From positions 1 through 24,527 of the forward strand of contig CAKPST010000036.1 of the NCBI GenBank assembly GCA_934183355.1: 24,527 nt of DNA, written 5' to 3'. The position numbers and the translations under genes were made by a program. The notes under the pieces were generated by a model. The model was not told the DNA's origin and did not search any database. It worked only from the letters and a program-made list of their open reading frames with translations. This stretch comes from an uncultured Prevotella sp. GTDB lineage: Bacteria; Bacteroidota; Bacteroidia; Bacteroidales; Bacteroidaceae. Shown one piece after another: positions 1-6,969 of the stretch; positions within the stretch are counted from its first letter, which is position 1; every line of letters begins with the position of its first letter.

Positions 1-21
1 CCCCCGCACTCAGCGCGGGGG
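1..21. other. GC-rich hairpin at the left edge
   Basis: Positions 1-7 and 15-21 form a perfect 7-bp stem (CCCCCGC/GCGGGGG) around a 7-nt loop. It lies at the window edge and no U-run follows on the plus strand, so it cannot be called a terminator. It may belong to a gene to the left of the window. Confidence 0.4.
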
Positions 22-56
22 AAGGAAGGGAAGGAGTAGGGGAATGCCTTCAATAA

Positions 57-74
57 ATAGGGCTGACGCCCTAT
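57..74 (-). terminator. Small hairpin downstream of ddh
   Basis: ATAGGGC (57-63) pairs with GCCCTAT (68-74) around a 4-nt loop. On the minus strand it lies about 50 nt beyond the ddh stop and is followed by TTATTG, which is only weakly U-rich. It is a plausible intrinsic terminator for the minus-strand ddh transcript, but the stem is short. Confidence 0.45.
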
Positions 75-89
75 CCTATATTATGCCGT

Positions 90-124
90 CCTTTCAGTTC
101 TTTTCCTTTCAGTTCTTTTCCTTT
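90..124. repeat. 15-bp direct tandem repeat at the ddh stop
   Basis: The unit CCTTTCAGTTCTTTT occurs at 90-104 and 105-119 without a mismatch, followed by the first five bases of a third copy (120-124), which run into the ddh stop codon at 123-125. It lies between the gene and its candidate terminator hairpin. Confidence 0.85.
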
Positions 125-1022
125 ACACGAGGTGTGCGATGAGTTCCTCTCGCTCGCCCTCAAGCATATCTATTACCGGCACTTCCACCATTGTGTAGCA
201 ACCTGGCTGCTGTCGCATAGATGCGCGAGCCACGTTTACGAGCACCTGACCTGTGAGAGCTGGGTTGTTGATGCTCATTGTGAACTCCATGCGCTGGTTC
301 TGTGTTTTGCCGCTTACGCCCTTGCGTGTGAGATGAACGCCGTGTCCCATGTCGCGCACTGCGTCAACCGACGGTACGGCATACACATGTGTCTCGTCAT
401 TGGCGAAATATGGGTCTGCCTTGATTGCTGCTGTCACATCCTCAAGTTTGGCACCATCTTCAAGTTCCACATACACCATGCGGCGATGTAAGCCCTCGCC
501 CTTCGGTATAGTCATAGACAGAGCGTTCTTTACACCCTCCTTAGAGCGCACACATACAGAGTGACCCATTGACATGCCAGGTCCGAAGTTGGTGTAGCTC
601 AGTCCCTTTGGTGCAAGACTCTGCATCAGAGTGCGCACGATAGAGTCCGAACCCGGGTCCCATCCAGCAGCGATGATGCTCACAGCCTTGTGTTCCTTGC
701 ATATCGGCATGAGGGCTGCACGATAGTCGAGAATAGAAGTGTGGATGTCGAAGCTATCTACAGTGTTGATGCCGAGAGGCAGAATCTGCTTGGCATACTC
801 CTCGCATGAGCGTGTAGGAGTGGCGAGAATAGCAACATCTACGTCCTTGAGTTCGCGGATGTCCTTCACTACGTCATATTGTGCGAGTTCGGCAGGCTTG
901 TTCTCCGAACCATTACGGCGTACGATACCTGCAATCTCGAAGTCGTCGGCTGCTTCGAGAGCCTGAACAGCATACTGTCCGATGTTGCCGTAGCCAACTA
1001 CGGCTGCTCTAATTTTCTTCAT
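123..1022 (-). CDS. ddh: meso-diaminopimelate D-dehydrogenase
   Basis: Cytosolic NADP-dependent enzyme of the one-step DAP route to lysine and peptidoglycan: it reductively aminates L-2-amino-6-oxopimelate to meso-DAP. The 299-aa product opens with a Rossmann loop GYGNIG (10-15). VRR at 34-36 is well placed for the NADP 2'-phosphate. The family signature GWDPGSDS is at 120-127, and GPGMSMGHS at 147-155 lies in the substrate region. Length is close to that of other Ddh enzymes I know. The start is the ATG at 1022-1020, about 55 nt downstream of a perfect -7 box. The gene stands alone on the minus strand, divergent from the membrane protein to the right. The identification rests on motifs and overall pattern; a distant Gfo/Idh-type oxidoreductase is a much less likely alternative. 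Confidence 0.92.
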   Translation of the reverse strand: MKKIRAAVVGYGNIGQYAVQALEAADDFEIAGIVRRNGSENKPAELAQYDVVKDIRELKDVDVAILATPTRSCEEYAKQILPLGINTVDSFDIHTSILDYRAALMPICKEHKAVSIIAAGWDPGSDSIVRTLMQSLAPKGLSYTNFGPGMSMGHSVCVRSKEGVKNALSMTIPKGEGLHRRMVYVELEDGAKLEDVTAAIKADPYFANDETHVYAVPSVDAVRDMGHGVHLTRKGVSGKTQNQRMEFTMSINNPALTGQVLVNVARASMRQQPGCYTMVEVPVIDMLEGEREELIAHLV

Positions 1023-1080
1023 AGTCTTAATAATGTCTTATTTCTTTTATTATTTTGGTTGTTCATTTGTTGTTCGGTTG

Positions 1081-1088
1081 CAAAGTTA
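1081..1088 (-). promoter_or_regulatory. -7 box for ddh
   Basis: CAAAGTTA on the plus strand reads TAACTTTG on the minus strand, a perfect match to the Bacteroidota -7 consensus TAnnTTTG. Transcription would start near 1077, leaving a leader of about 55 nt before ddh. No TTG is found at the expected -33 spacing. The rest of 1023-1267 is AT-rich, with nothing else recognised. Confidence 0.6.
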
Positions 1089-1267
1089 CTGAAAAAGCCT
1101 AAAACCCCATACTTGCAACTGCCATTTTTTGTACGTCATCTTAATTTTGCCTACAAATGAGTAAAATAGAAATCTTCTAATTGTCAAATTGTAAGCGTTC
1201 TTTAAGAAAATACTTACATTTTATAAGTTGTTGATTTCTGTTTTGCCTATATCATTATTATTAGGTA

Positions 1268-1298
1268 TTGTCTGATTATCCAATTATAAGTAACTTTG
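1268..1298 (+). promoter_or_regulatory. Consensus Bacteroidota promoter for the membrane protein
   Basis: TTG (1268-1270) and TAACTTTG (1291-1298) are separated by 20 nt, matching the -33/-7 architecture of the housekeeping sigma factor in this phylum. The predicted transcription start is about 1302-1304, essentially at the ATG at 1304. A TTG start at 1268 would therefore lie upstream of transcription, so the ATG at 1304 was chosen. Confidence 0.75.
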
Positions 1299-1303
1299 CA
1301 CGC

Positions 1304-2275
1304 ATGAACACTAAGACATATCCAGGCAAGACCATAGGCACATTGCTCATCGTCTTGCTCCTCATGCCTTTGGGGCATGCACTTATGATTCTCATGGAGC
1401 ATTATCTTGCTCCTACAGTACTTCATTATTCAGCTTTCGCCATGGGCTTCCTCGGTCTTGTCATCACCATTTGGGGTGTCTTTGTCAAGGGCGACACACG
1501 TCAGACATGCTTCGGACTGGCTGGCTCGGTGCTCTTTTGGACTGGTTGGGTAGAATTTCTGCTTGCCTATTATGCCCAGCGCTATGGTGTCCACTGCGAC
1601 CTCGTGGGCAATGGTGTTGTCGAAACCGTCAGCCATTATGTCAATGGTGTAGCTGTCGACCACTCGTTCACTATTGATGGTGCTCCGCTTGAGAGTTTCT
1701 CACGTGCCGAACTCAAAGCCATTCGTGGTTCACGTCCCGAATATCTCATCATGCCCGCCACGTTTGGCATGTGGATAATGTTTGTCGTTCTTTATGTATT
1801 CTGCACCCGCAATGGATGTATGTTCATCCGTTGGATACAGAATCACTGCGGCATCAAAGACCGTGTCGACCTTCGTCCTATGGCACACCATCCCAGCATT
1901 GTGATGTTCATGGAGTGGAATATAATGATGTGGGGACTCTACTTGCTGCTCATGTTCTGCTACGACCCCGTCTTCCTGGGCGACCACCATCCCGTCACCT
2001 ACGCCATTGCCGCCATTTGTCTCATCGGTTCGGCACTGATGTTCAAGAAGCATCTGCGTATAGGTAGCTGGGGCAGAAGCATACGCATGGCATACGCCAC
2101 AGTGATAGTGTTCTGGACATTTGTCGAGGTGGCAGCCCGCAACGGCATGTTCAAGGAGATATGGGTCGACCCTATGCATCATGTGGCAGAGATGGTGGGT
2201 GTGCTTGTAGTCTTTGTGGTTCTTGTTGCAGGCTATTGGCTATACAATGCTAAGGACAGTCAGGAGACAAAGTGA
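1304..2275 (+). CDS. Polytopic membrane protein of unknown function
   Basis: Not recognised as a known family. The 323-aa product has about eight hydrophobic segments: three in the first third, a polar loop of roughly 50 residues, then five more, ending in a short charged tail (KDSQETK). It is rich in His and Met, including HH pairs in the second half, but no catalytic or metal-binding motif is convincing. An in-frame TTG at 1268 would add 12 residues but coincides with the -33 element, so the ATG at 1304 is preferred. The next gene, 103 nt downstream, has its own promoter, so co-transcription with the haem cluster is possible but not required. A transporter or a membrane sensor are both open possibilities. 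Confidence 0.8.
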   Translation: MNTKTYPGKTIGTLLIVLLLMPLGHALMILMEHYLAPTVLHYSAFAMGFLGLVITIWGVFVKGDTRQTCFGLAGSVLFWTGWVEFLLAYYAQRYGVHCDLVGNGVVETVSHYVNGVAVDHSFTIDGAPLESFSRAELKAIRGSRPEYLIMPATFGMWIMFVVLYVFCTRNGCMFIRWIQNHCGIKDRVDLRPMAHHPSIVMFMEWNIMMWGLYLLLMFCYDPVFLGDHHPVTYAIAAICLIGSALMFKKHLRIGSWGRSIRMAYATVIVFWTFVEVAARNGMFKEIWVDPMHHVAEMVGVLVVFVVLVAGYWLYNAKDSQETK

Positions 2276-2299
2276 TAGCAAAATCATCATTTATGAGTA

Positions 2300-2330
2300 T
2301 TGTGTTATTTGCTAAATGTTGCGAACTTTG
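2300..2330 (+). promoter_or_regulatory. Promoter for the calycin-hmuY-hmuR cluster
   Basis: TTG (2300-2302) is followed after exactly 20 nt by GAACTTTG (2323-2330), one mismatch from TAnnTTTG. The predicted transcription start is near 2334, giving a leader of about 45 nt to the ATG at 2379. No Fur-like palindrome was identified around it. Confidence 0.65.
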
Positions 2331-2378
2331 CACTCGCTAAGAAAAAAACGCAATATAAATAAAACAATACATTATAAC

Positions 2379-3380
2379 ATGAAGAAAATCTTTACTCTCC
2401 TCTTTGCCGTCCTCTCGGCTACAACAATGATGGCGCAGATGCACGGTGCATTGCGATTTGCCGGTGCTTCTACCGTTCAGGTGTCAACAATGAATATTGA
2501 CAATGCCAGTGACACAATATCATTCGCAATGAACAATATGACATCTGGCGACATCACCCTGCCTGCAATGAAGGGTATGGCTACCATCCCATCGTTCACC
2601 ATCAAGGGAGCCACCTTCTCTATGGGAGCCAATCATGTTGTTGAGTTTGCCGATCAGACCTTCACATCTACAGTCACAGTAGACGGCGTAGAGAAGACTA
2701 TCACAGGTTCTTCGCTCTCTGGTACATATAACATGGCTGACAACTCCCTCACACTCAAAGCCGTGTTCAAGTATGGCACCATGCCGTTCGACATGACTTA
2801 CAGTGTTAAGGGCTATTATGTCAAGGCTGTGTCTGGTGCTGTGAATGTAGTGGTTGCAGGTCAGTCGTATAAGAACGAGAGTGTCACCTACAATTTGCGC
2901 AAGTATACAGATAATGGAGTTGAGAAACTCGACGTTGCTGTGCCTTTCTACACACTCGACAACACCATCATGGGCAACCTCGGTCTTGGCGAGTATGTTG
3001 TCAGTGGACTTGTCTACGACGAAGAGAAGGGTGGTTTCTATCGCGACTATGCCAACGACGGACTTTCATTCCACTTCTCGGCAGAGAAGGGTGGGGTAAA
3101 GACCATGGATGCCGACTACGACTTCAACAGCGCTAAGCCCAACAATATCCTTGTTAAATACAATGGTTCGTCAGTAGAGTCTATCGTCAATACATTCCAG
3201 ATGGGTGCTATGCCCTTCGGCATTGTGTCCACATTCTCAAGCGCCACAACCGGTATTGACGGCATACGTGTAGACAGCAAGCCTAACGACGGCAAGGCAT
3301 ATAATCTTGCAGGTCAGCGTGTGGGCGACGACTACAAGGGCATCGTCATTATCAATGGCAAGAAGTATATCAGAAAATAA
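2379..3380 (+). CDS. Secreted two-domain calycin-like protein
   Basis: The 333-aa product begins with a clear signal peptide (MKKIFTLLFAVLSATTMMAQ, cut after AQ). The body is beta-rich and looks like two copies of a lipocalin/calycin-like domain, about residues 30-150 and 150-290; each copy ends in a related block (KYGTMPFDMTY and FQMGAMPFGIV). The last 30 residues form the short Prevotella-type tail NLAGQRV...KGIVIINGKKY. The upstream in-frame ATG at 2316 lies inside the promoter and would bury the signal peptide, so 2379 is the start. hmuY begins 7 nt after the stop, so the genes are surely co-transcribed. Family knowledge says calycins bind hydrophobic ligands; a role in capturing haem or another porphyrin is inferred from neighbours only. 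Confidence 0.8.
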   Translation: MKKIFTLLFAVLSATTMMAQMHGALRFAGASTVQVSTMNIDNASDTISFAMNNMTSGDITLPAMKGMATIPSFTIKGATFSMGANHVVEFADQTFTSTVTVDGVEKTITGSSLSGTYNMADNSLTLKAVFKYGTMPFDMTYSVKGYYVKAVSGAVNVVVAGQSYKNESVTYNLRKYTDNGVEKLDVAVPFYTLDNTIMGNLGLGEYVVSGLVYDEEKGGFYRDYANDGLSFHFSAEKGGVKTMDADYDFNSAKPNNILVKYNGSSVESIVNTFQMGAMPFGIVSTFSSATTGIDGIRVDSKPNDGKAYNLAGQRVGDDYKGIVIINGKKYIRK

Positions 3381-3387
3381 ATAAAAG

Positions 3388-4206
3388 ATGAATAAAGCCA
3401 ACCCCCGGTGTGTCAACCGGAAATCAATATTCCACAATATCATGTCAGCGCTTGTCGTATGTTTATGTACGACAGCGCTGTCTGCATGCAATGGCATATT
3501 TGACGACATATATGATGAGCCGCAGAACGAAGTGACTGTTGCCAAGGGTCAGATTGTTGTTGATGCTTCAAGTTGGACCGACTGGTACTACATCGACCTC
3601 AAGCATCTGCAGCAACTTGCCGAGGCTGGCGACGAGGCTGCCCTCATCAAGGCTCAGACCGAACACGAGGCTTCGCCCATTCCAATGACATTAACAGGTG
3701 AGAGCGACGGCAAGTCGGGACAGTATCTCTATTGGTTTGACGTGCTTGGTGCTGGCATCGACCATAATGAGTTTCGCAGTTTCACTCCTACTGATGCCCA
3801 GCCAGAGCCAGATGAATGGACCTTTGCCGTACATCGCAACAACGTTCGCACCAATGGTGGAGCCGTGCTCAAGACGCAGTATACGTCTATCGACGACCTT
3901 CCCGAGTCTGCCGATGCCTTCAAGAACAGCGAGTTTGTCGAGGACGAGTGGTCAGAGAATATCGTGTGGGACGAGCAGGAGCGCATGCTTCTCGGCCTCA
4001 TTCCCTCTCAGGGCATCAATGTCAATAGGCTTCTCTCGTCGTGGCTCACGTTCAAGTTTAGCATTCCACCCGCCTACGTTCCCGACAATCATGTATTCAT
4101 ACTCCGTCTCAAGGACGGTACATACGCCGCACTTCAACTTGTCGACTATCTGTCGCCTAAGGGCAAAAAATGCTGGCTGACAATCAATTACAAATATCCG
4201 TATTAA
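3388..4206 (+). CDS. hmuY: HmuY-family haem-binding lipoprotein
   Basis: HmuY proteins are surface lipoproteins that bind haem and hand it to the HmuR receptor. The 272-aa product has a signal peptide ending in a lipobox LSAC with the lipidated Cys at 34. Family hallmarks visible are SSWTDWYYIDL at 61-71, FAVHRNNVRTNGG at 146-158, and a C-terminal LTINYKYPY. The two haem-ligand His of Porphyromonas HmuY cannot be placed without alignment; candidates are H126, H149, H235 and Met200. The gene sits 7 nt after the calycin-like gene and 8 nt before hmuR. Prevotella HmuY homologues are known to vary in their axial ligands, so haem affinity and redox preference should not be assumed. Confidence 0.88.
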   Translation: MNKANPRCVNRKSIFHNIMSALVVCLCTTALSACNGIFDDIYDEPQNEVTVAKGQIVVDASSWTDWYYIDLKHLQQLAEAGDEAALIKAQTEHEASPIPMTLTGESDGKSGQYLYWFDVLGAGIDHNEFRSFTPTDAQPEPDEWTFAVHRNNVRTNGGAVLKTQYTSIDDLPESADAFKNSEFVEDEWSENIVWDEQERMLLGLIPSQGINVNRLLSSWLTFKFSIPPAYVPDNHVFILRLKDGTYAALQLVDYLSPKGKKCWLTINYKYPY

Positions 4207-4214
4207 TAACATAT

Positions 4215-6206
4215 ATGGCTAATAGACACGCTCTGCTCACATTATTAAGCTCGCTTCCGCTTCTTGCAGCAGCCCAGCATCAAGCTCCGCTGTCAGACGA
4301 GGCTCAGCTCGACTCCATATTCCGCCACTACGACCTCGAAGAGATAGTAGTTACTGGCACACGCACACCCAAGTTTCTCAAGGACACGCCTATACAGACT
4401 CGTGTCATCAACTCTTCGGACATTGCCAAGATTGATGCCACCAACGTTCAAGACCTCCTACAGCAGGAGTTGCCTGGTGTTGAGTTCTCTTATTCGATGA
4501 ACCAGCAGACCCATCTCAATTTCTCTGGATTTGGTGGTCAGGGCATTCTCTTCCTTGTCGACGGCGAGCGTCTTGCCGGCGAGACTATGGACGATGTCGA
4601 CTTCACACGTCTCACCATGGACAATGTCGAGCGCATCGAGATTGTCAAGGGTGCGGCTTCTGCCCTTTATGGCAGCAGTGCGTCGGGCGGTGTCATCAAC
4701 ATCATCACCAAGAAGGCGTCCGACCCTTGGACACTCAATCTCAATGGTCGTCTTGCCAAGCACGGTGAGCAGCGCTACGGAGGCTCGTTTGGTCTCAGTG
4801 GCAATCATTGGAGCAACATGCTCACAGCCAACTACAACACTTCTGACAACTATTCTGTCAAGAGTGCTGCCAATCCTGTGACACGTGTCATATCCACCAT
4901 CTATGGCGACAAGACCATCAACACCAAGGAGCAGTTCACATGGTCGCCCTCCGAGAAGATCAGTTTCCTCGGCAGAGCAGGCTACTTCTTCCGTGAGACA
5001 ACACGCACTATCGGTCAGCCCGAACGCTATCGCGACTTCAACGGTGGTCTGCGCATGAACTGGAACATCTCGGCATTTGACGTGTTGCGCCTCAATTATG
5101 TCTTCGACCAGTACGACAAGTCTGACTATCAGACCATTCGTCGTCTCGACATTCGCGACTACAGCAATGTGCAGAACACGCTGCGTGCTCTCTATAGCCA
5201 TGAGTTCTCTCGTGGTGATGTGCTCACGGTGGGTGCCGACTACATGCACGACTATCTCTTCAACACTAATATAGAGGGCAACACACGCTCGCAAGACTGT
5301 TTTGATGTCTTTGCTCAGTACGACTGGATGCTCAATGACAAGGTAGAGATAGTTGGAGCCGTGCGCTACGACTACTTTTCGGATGGCAGACAGTCTAACG
5401 TTACGCCCAAACTCAATCTGCGCTATCATGCCACCAATCGTCTCGTCCTCCGTGCAGGCTACGGCATGGGATTTCGCGCCACTACACTTAAGGAGAAATA
5501 CTACAACTTCGACATGTCAGGCATCTGGATTGTGGAGGGCAATCCAGACCTGAAGTCGGAAATAAGCCACAACTTCAACGCTTCTGCTGAGTACACTCGT
5601 GGTCACTGCAACTTCACAGCGTCGGTCTACTACAATCTTGTCAACAACAAGCTTGCCACTGCCGCGCCCTATTTCAAGTCGGCATCCGACAAGTTGCCCT
5701 ATCTGCCCTACGCCAATCTCGACAACTACAGCGTGTGTGGTGGCGAGATAGGAGGACAGGGACGTTGGGACAATGGCATGTCAGTGCGTCTTACTTACGC
5801 CTACACCAAGGAGCATTTGCCCAAGGACAAGGATGGCAATTCCATTAATAATCAGTACATTCCGGCTCGTGAGCATGCTCTCAACATGCGCTTCGACTAC
5901 GACCATCAGTTCAGCAAGCACTATGCTCTGAGCGTAGGCATCAATGGTCGTGTGCTCTCTGACACCAAGAATGTGGAGTACAAGAACTATTATGATGTCA
6001 ACGAGGGCACCATCAATGTTCGTTATCCAGCCTACACCATGTGGAAGCTCTCTGCCGTACACAAGATAGGCAAGGCAGTGAAGCTGACAACAACGCTTGA
6101 CAATCTCTTCAACTATCGTCCCAAATACTATTATCTCAACTGTCCACTCACTGACGGCATCAATTTCCAAGTGGGATTGTCCATCGACTTCGACCGACTC
6201 TTTTAG
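4215..6206 (+). CDS. hmuR: HmuR-like TonB-dependent outer-membrane haem receptor
   Basis: Imports haem or haemoprotein-derived haem across the outer membrane using TonB energy. From the ATG at 4215 the product is 663 aa, with a signal peptide (about 1-20), a TonB-box-like LEEIVVTGTRTP (41-52), a plug (about 60-170, containing IEIVKGAASALYGSSASGGVI) and a C-terminal barrel ending in Phe. NPDL at 443-446 matches the haem-receptor box; the partner box, usually FRAP/YRAP, reads FRAT at 420-423. No His lies between the two boxes. An earlier ATG at 4170 overlaps hmuY and lacks a signal peptide at its front, so it was rejected. hmuSTUV genes do not follow, unlike the Porphyromonas operon. Receptor class is certain; haem specificity is likely from hmuY next door. 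Confidence 0.88.
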   Translation: MANRHALLTLLSSLPLLAAAQHQAPLSDEAQLDSIFRHYDLEEIVVTGTRTPKFLKDTPIQTRVINSSDIAKIDATNVQDLLQQELPGVEFSYSMNQQTHLNFSGFGGQGILFLVDGERLAGETMDDVDFTRLTMDNVERIEIVKGAASALYGSSASGGVINIITKKASDPWTLNLNGRLAKHGEQRYGGSFGLSGNHWSNMLTANYNTSDNYSVKSAANPVTRVISTIYGDKTINTKEQFTWSPSEKISFLGRAGYFFRETTRTIGQPERYRDFNGGLRMNWNISAFDVLRLNYVFDQYDKSDYQTIRRLDIRDYSNVQNTLRALYSHEFSRGDVLTVGADYMHDYLFNTNIEGNTRSQDCFDVFAQYDWMLNDKVEIVGAVRYDYFSDGRQSNVTPKLNLRYHATNRLVLRAGYGMGFRATTLKEKYYNFDMSGIWIVEGNPDLKSEISHNFNASAEYTRGHCNFTASVYYNLVNNKLATAAPYFKSASDKLPYLPYANLDNYSVCGGEIGGQGRWDNGMSVRLTYAYTKEHLPKDKDGNSINNQYIPAREHALNMRFDYDHQFSKHYALSVGINGRVLSDTKNVEYKNYYDVNEGTINVRYPAYTMWKLSAVHKIGKAVKLTTTLDNLFNYRPKYYYLNCPLTDGINFQVGLSIDFDRLF

Positions 6207-6231
6207 GAGTCTGTATATCAAAAAAGCATCT

Positions 6232-6267
6232 AAATGCGGCTGTTATTTATAATAATAGCCGTATTTT
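6232..6267 (+). terminator. Strong hairpin terminator after hmuR
   Basis: A 16-bp stem (6232-6247 with 6251-6266, two G-T wobbles) closes on a 3-nt loop, with GGCT/AGCC in the middle and an AT-rich base giving TATTTT on the plus strand. The A-run at 6220-6225 on the other side means it could also act on minus-strand transcripts. It ends the haem-uptake transcript 26 nt after the hmuR stop. Confidence 0.82.
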
Positions 6268-6274
6268 CACGTTA

Positions 6275-6308
6275 TTAATAATGTAATATTACAAGAACAC
6301 ATTATTAA
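6275..6308. promoter_or_regulatory. 10-bp inverted repeat just upstream of ruvA
   Basis: TTAATAATGT (6275-6284) and ACATTATTAA (6299-6308) are perfect inverted copies separated by 14 nt, ending 11 nt before the ruvA ATG. This could be a protein-binding operator or a weak hairpin in the ruvA leader. No matching -33/-7 promoter was found here. Confidence 0.4.
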
Positions 6309-6319
6309 GATACGTATCA

Positions 6320-6934
6320 ATGATAGATTATATTAAGGGTGAGTTGGCTGAACTGACACCGGCTCAGGCTGTAGTTGAGGCTTACGGAGTGGGATATGCT
6401 ATGAATATCTCTTTGAACACTTATGAGGCTATTCAGGGCAAGAAGGACGTGAAGCTCTTTGTTCACGAGAGTCTTGTCACTGGAGGACGCGACGACAACT
6501 ACACTTTCTTTGGGTTTGCCTCTAAGCATGAGCGCGAACTCTATCGTCTTCTCATCAGTGTCTCTGGTGTAGGAGCCAACACTGCACGCATGATTCTCTC
6601 CTCGGCATCGCCTGCCGAGCTTGCCAATGCCATAGCCACGAGCAACGAGCGTCTGCTCAAGGGTGTCAAGGGCATCGGACTCAAGACGGCACAGCGCATC
6701 ATTGTCGACCTTAAGGACAAGATTCTCTCGCTCGGCATCGCTCAGGAGGTGGCTGCTGGCACCGCCGCAGACTCGTCTATTCCTGTTGATGTGCGCGACG
6801 AGGCTGTTGCTGCGCTCACCATGCTCGGATTCTCGCCGGCTCCTACAGCCAAGGTTGTCACCGCTATACTCACCGACGACGCATCGCTGCCAGTCGAACA
6901 GGTAGTGAAGTTGGCGCTTAAGCAAATCAAGTAA
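6320..6934 (+). CDS. ruvA: Holliday junction branch migration protein RuvA
   Basis: Cytosolic DNA-repair protein; RuvA tetramers bind four-way junctions and load the RuvB motor. The 204-aa product has the normal family length and layout: N-terminal OB-fold (1-62, starting MIDYIKGEL), a central domain with two helix-hairpin-helix motifs (GVGANTA at 83-89 and GIGLKTA at 118-124), a flexible linker (about 140-155) and a C-terminal RuvB-contacting helical domain (155-204, EAVAALTMLGF). The ATG at 6320 gives the canonical N-terminus. It sits between the hmuR terminator and sprA, only 35 nt before the latter. The ruvA-sprA pairing is, to my recollection, seen in other Bacteroidota, for example Flavobacterium. 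Confidence 0.96.
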   Translation: MIDYIKGELAELTPAQAVVEAYGVGYAMNISLNTYEAIQGKKDVKLFVHESLVTGGRDDNYTFFGFASKHERELYRLLISVSGVGANTARMILSSASPAELANAIATSNERLLKGVKGIGLKTAQRIIVDLKDKILSLGIAQEVAAGTAADSSIPVDVRDEAVAALTMLGFSPAPTAKVVTAILTDDASLPVEQVVKLALKQIK

Positions 6935-6969
6935 TTGTATACGAACTATAGTGTCAGTAAAAAGTATTA

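Noticed and set aside
2316..2378. Upstream ATG for the calycin-like gene
   Set aside because: It lies between the -33 and -7 elements, so it would not be in the mRNA, and it would place 21 residues ahead of the signal peptide.
3255..3377. Full type IX sorting domain on the calycin-like protein
   Set aside because: Only the last 30 residues or so resemble it; the earlier strands and usual length are missing, so it is reported only as a short tail.
4170..4214. Upstream ATG for the hmuR-like gene
   Set aside because: It overlaps the end of hmuY and adds 15 residues in front of a normal signal peptide.
4458..5429. 323-codon open frame on the minus strand inside the hmuR-like gene
   Set aside because: It lies wholly opposite a clear TonB-receptor gene, has no family resemblance, and arises from the plus-strand codon bias.
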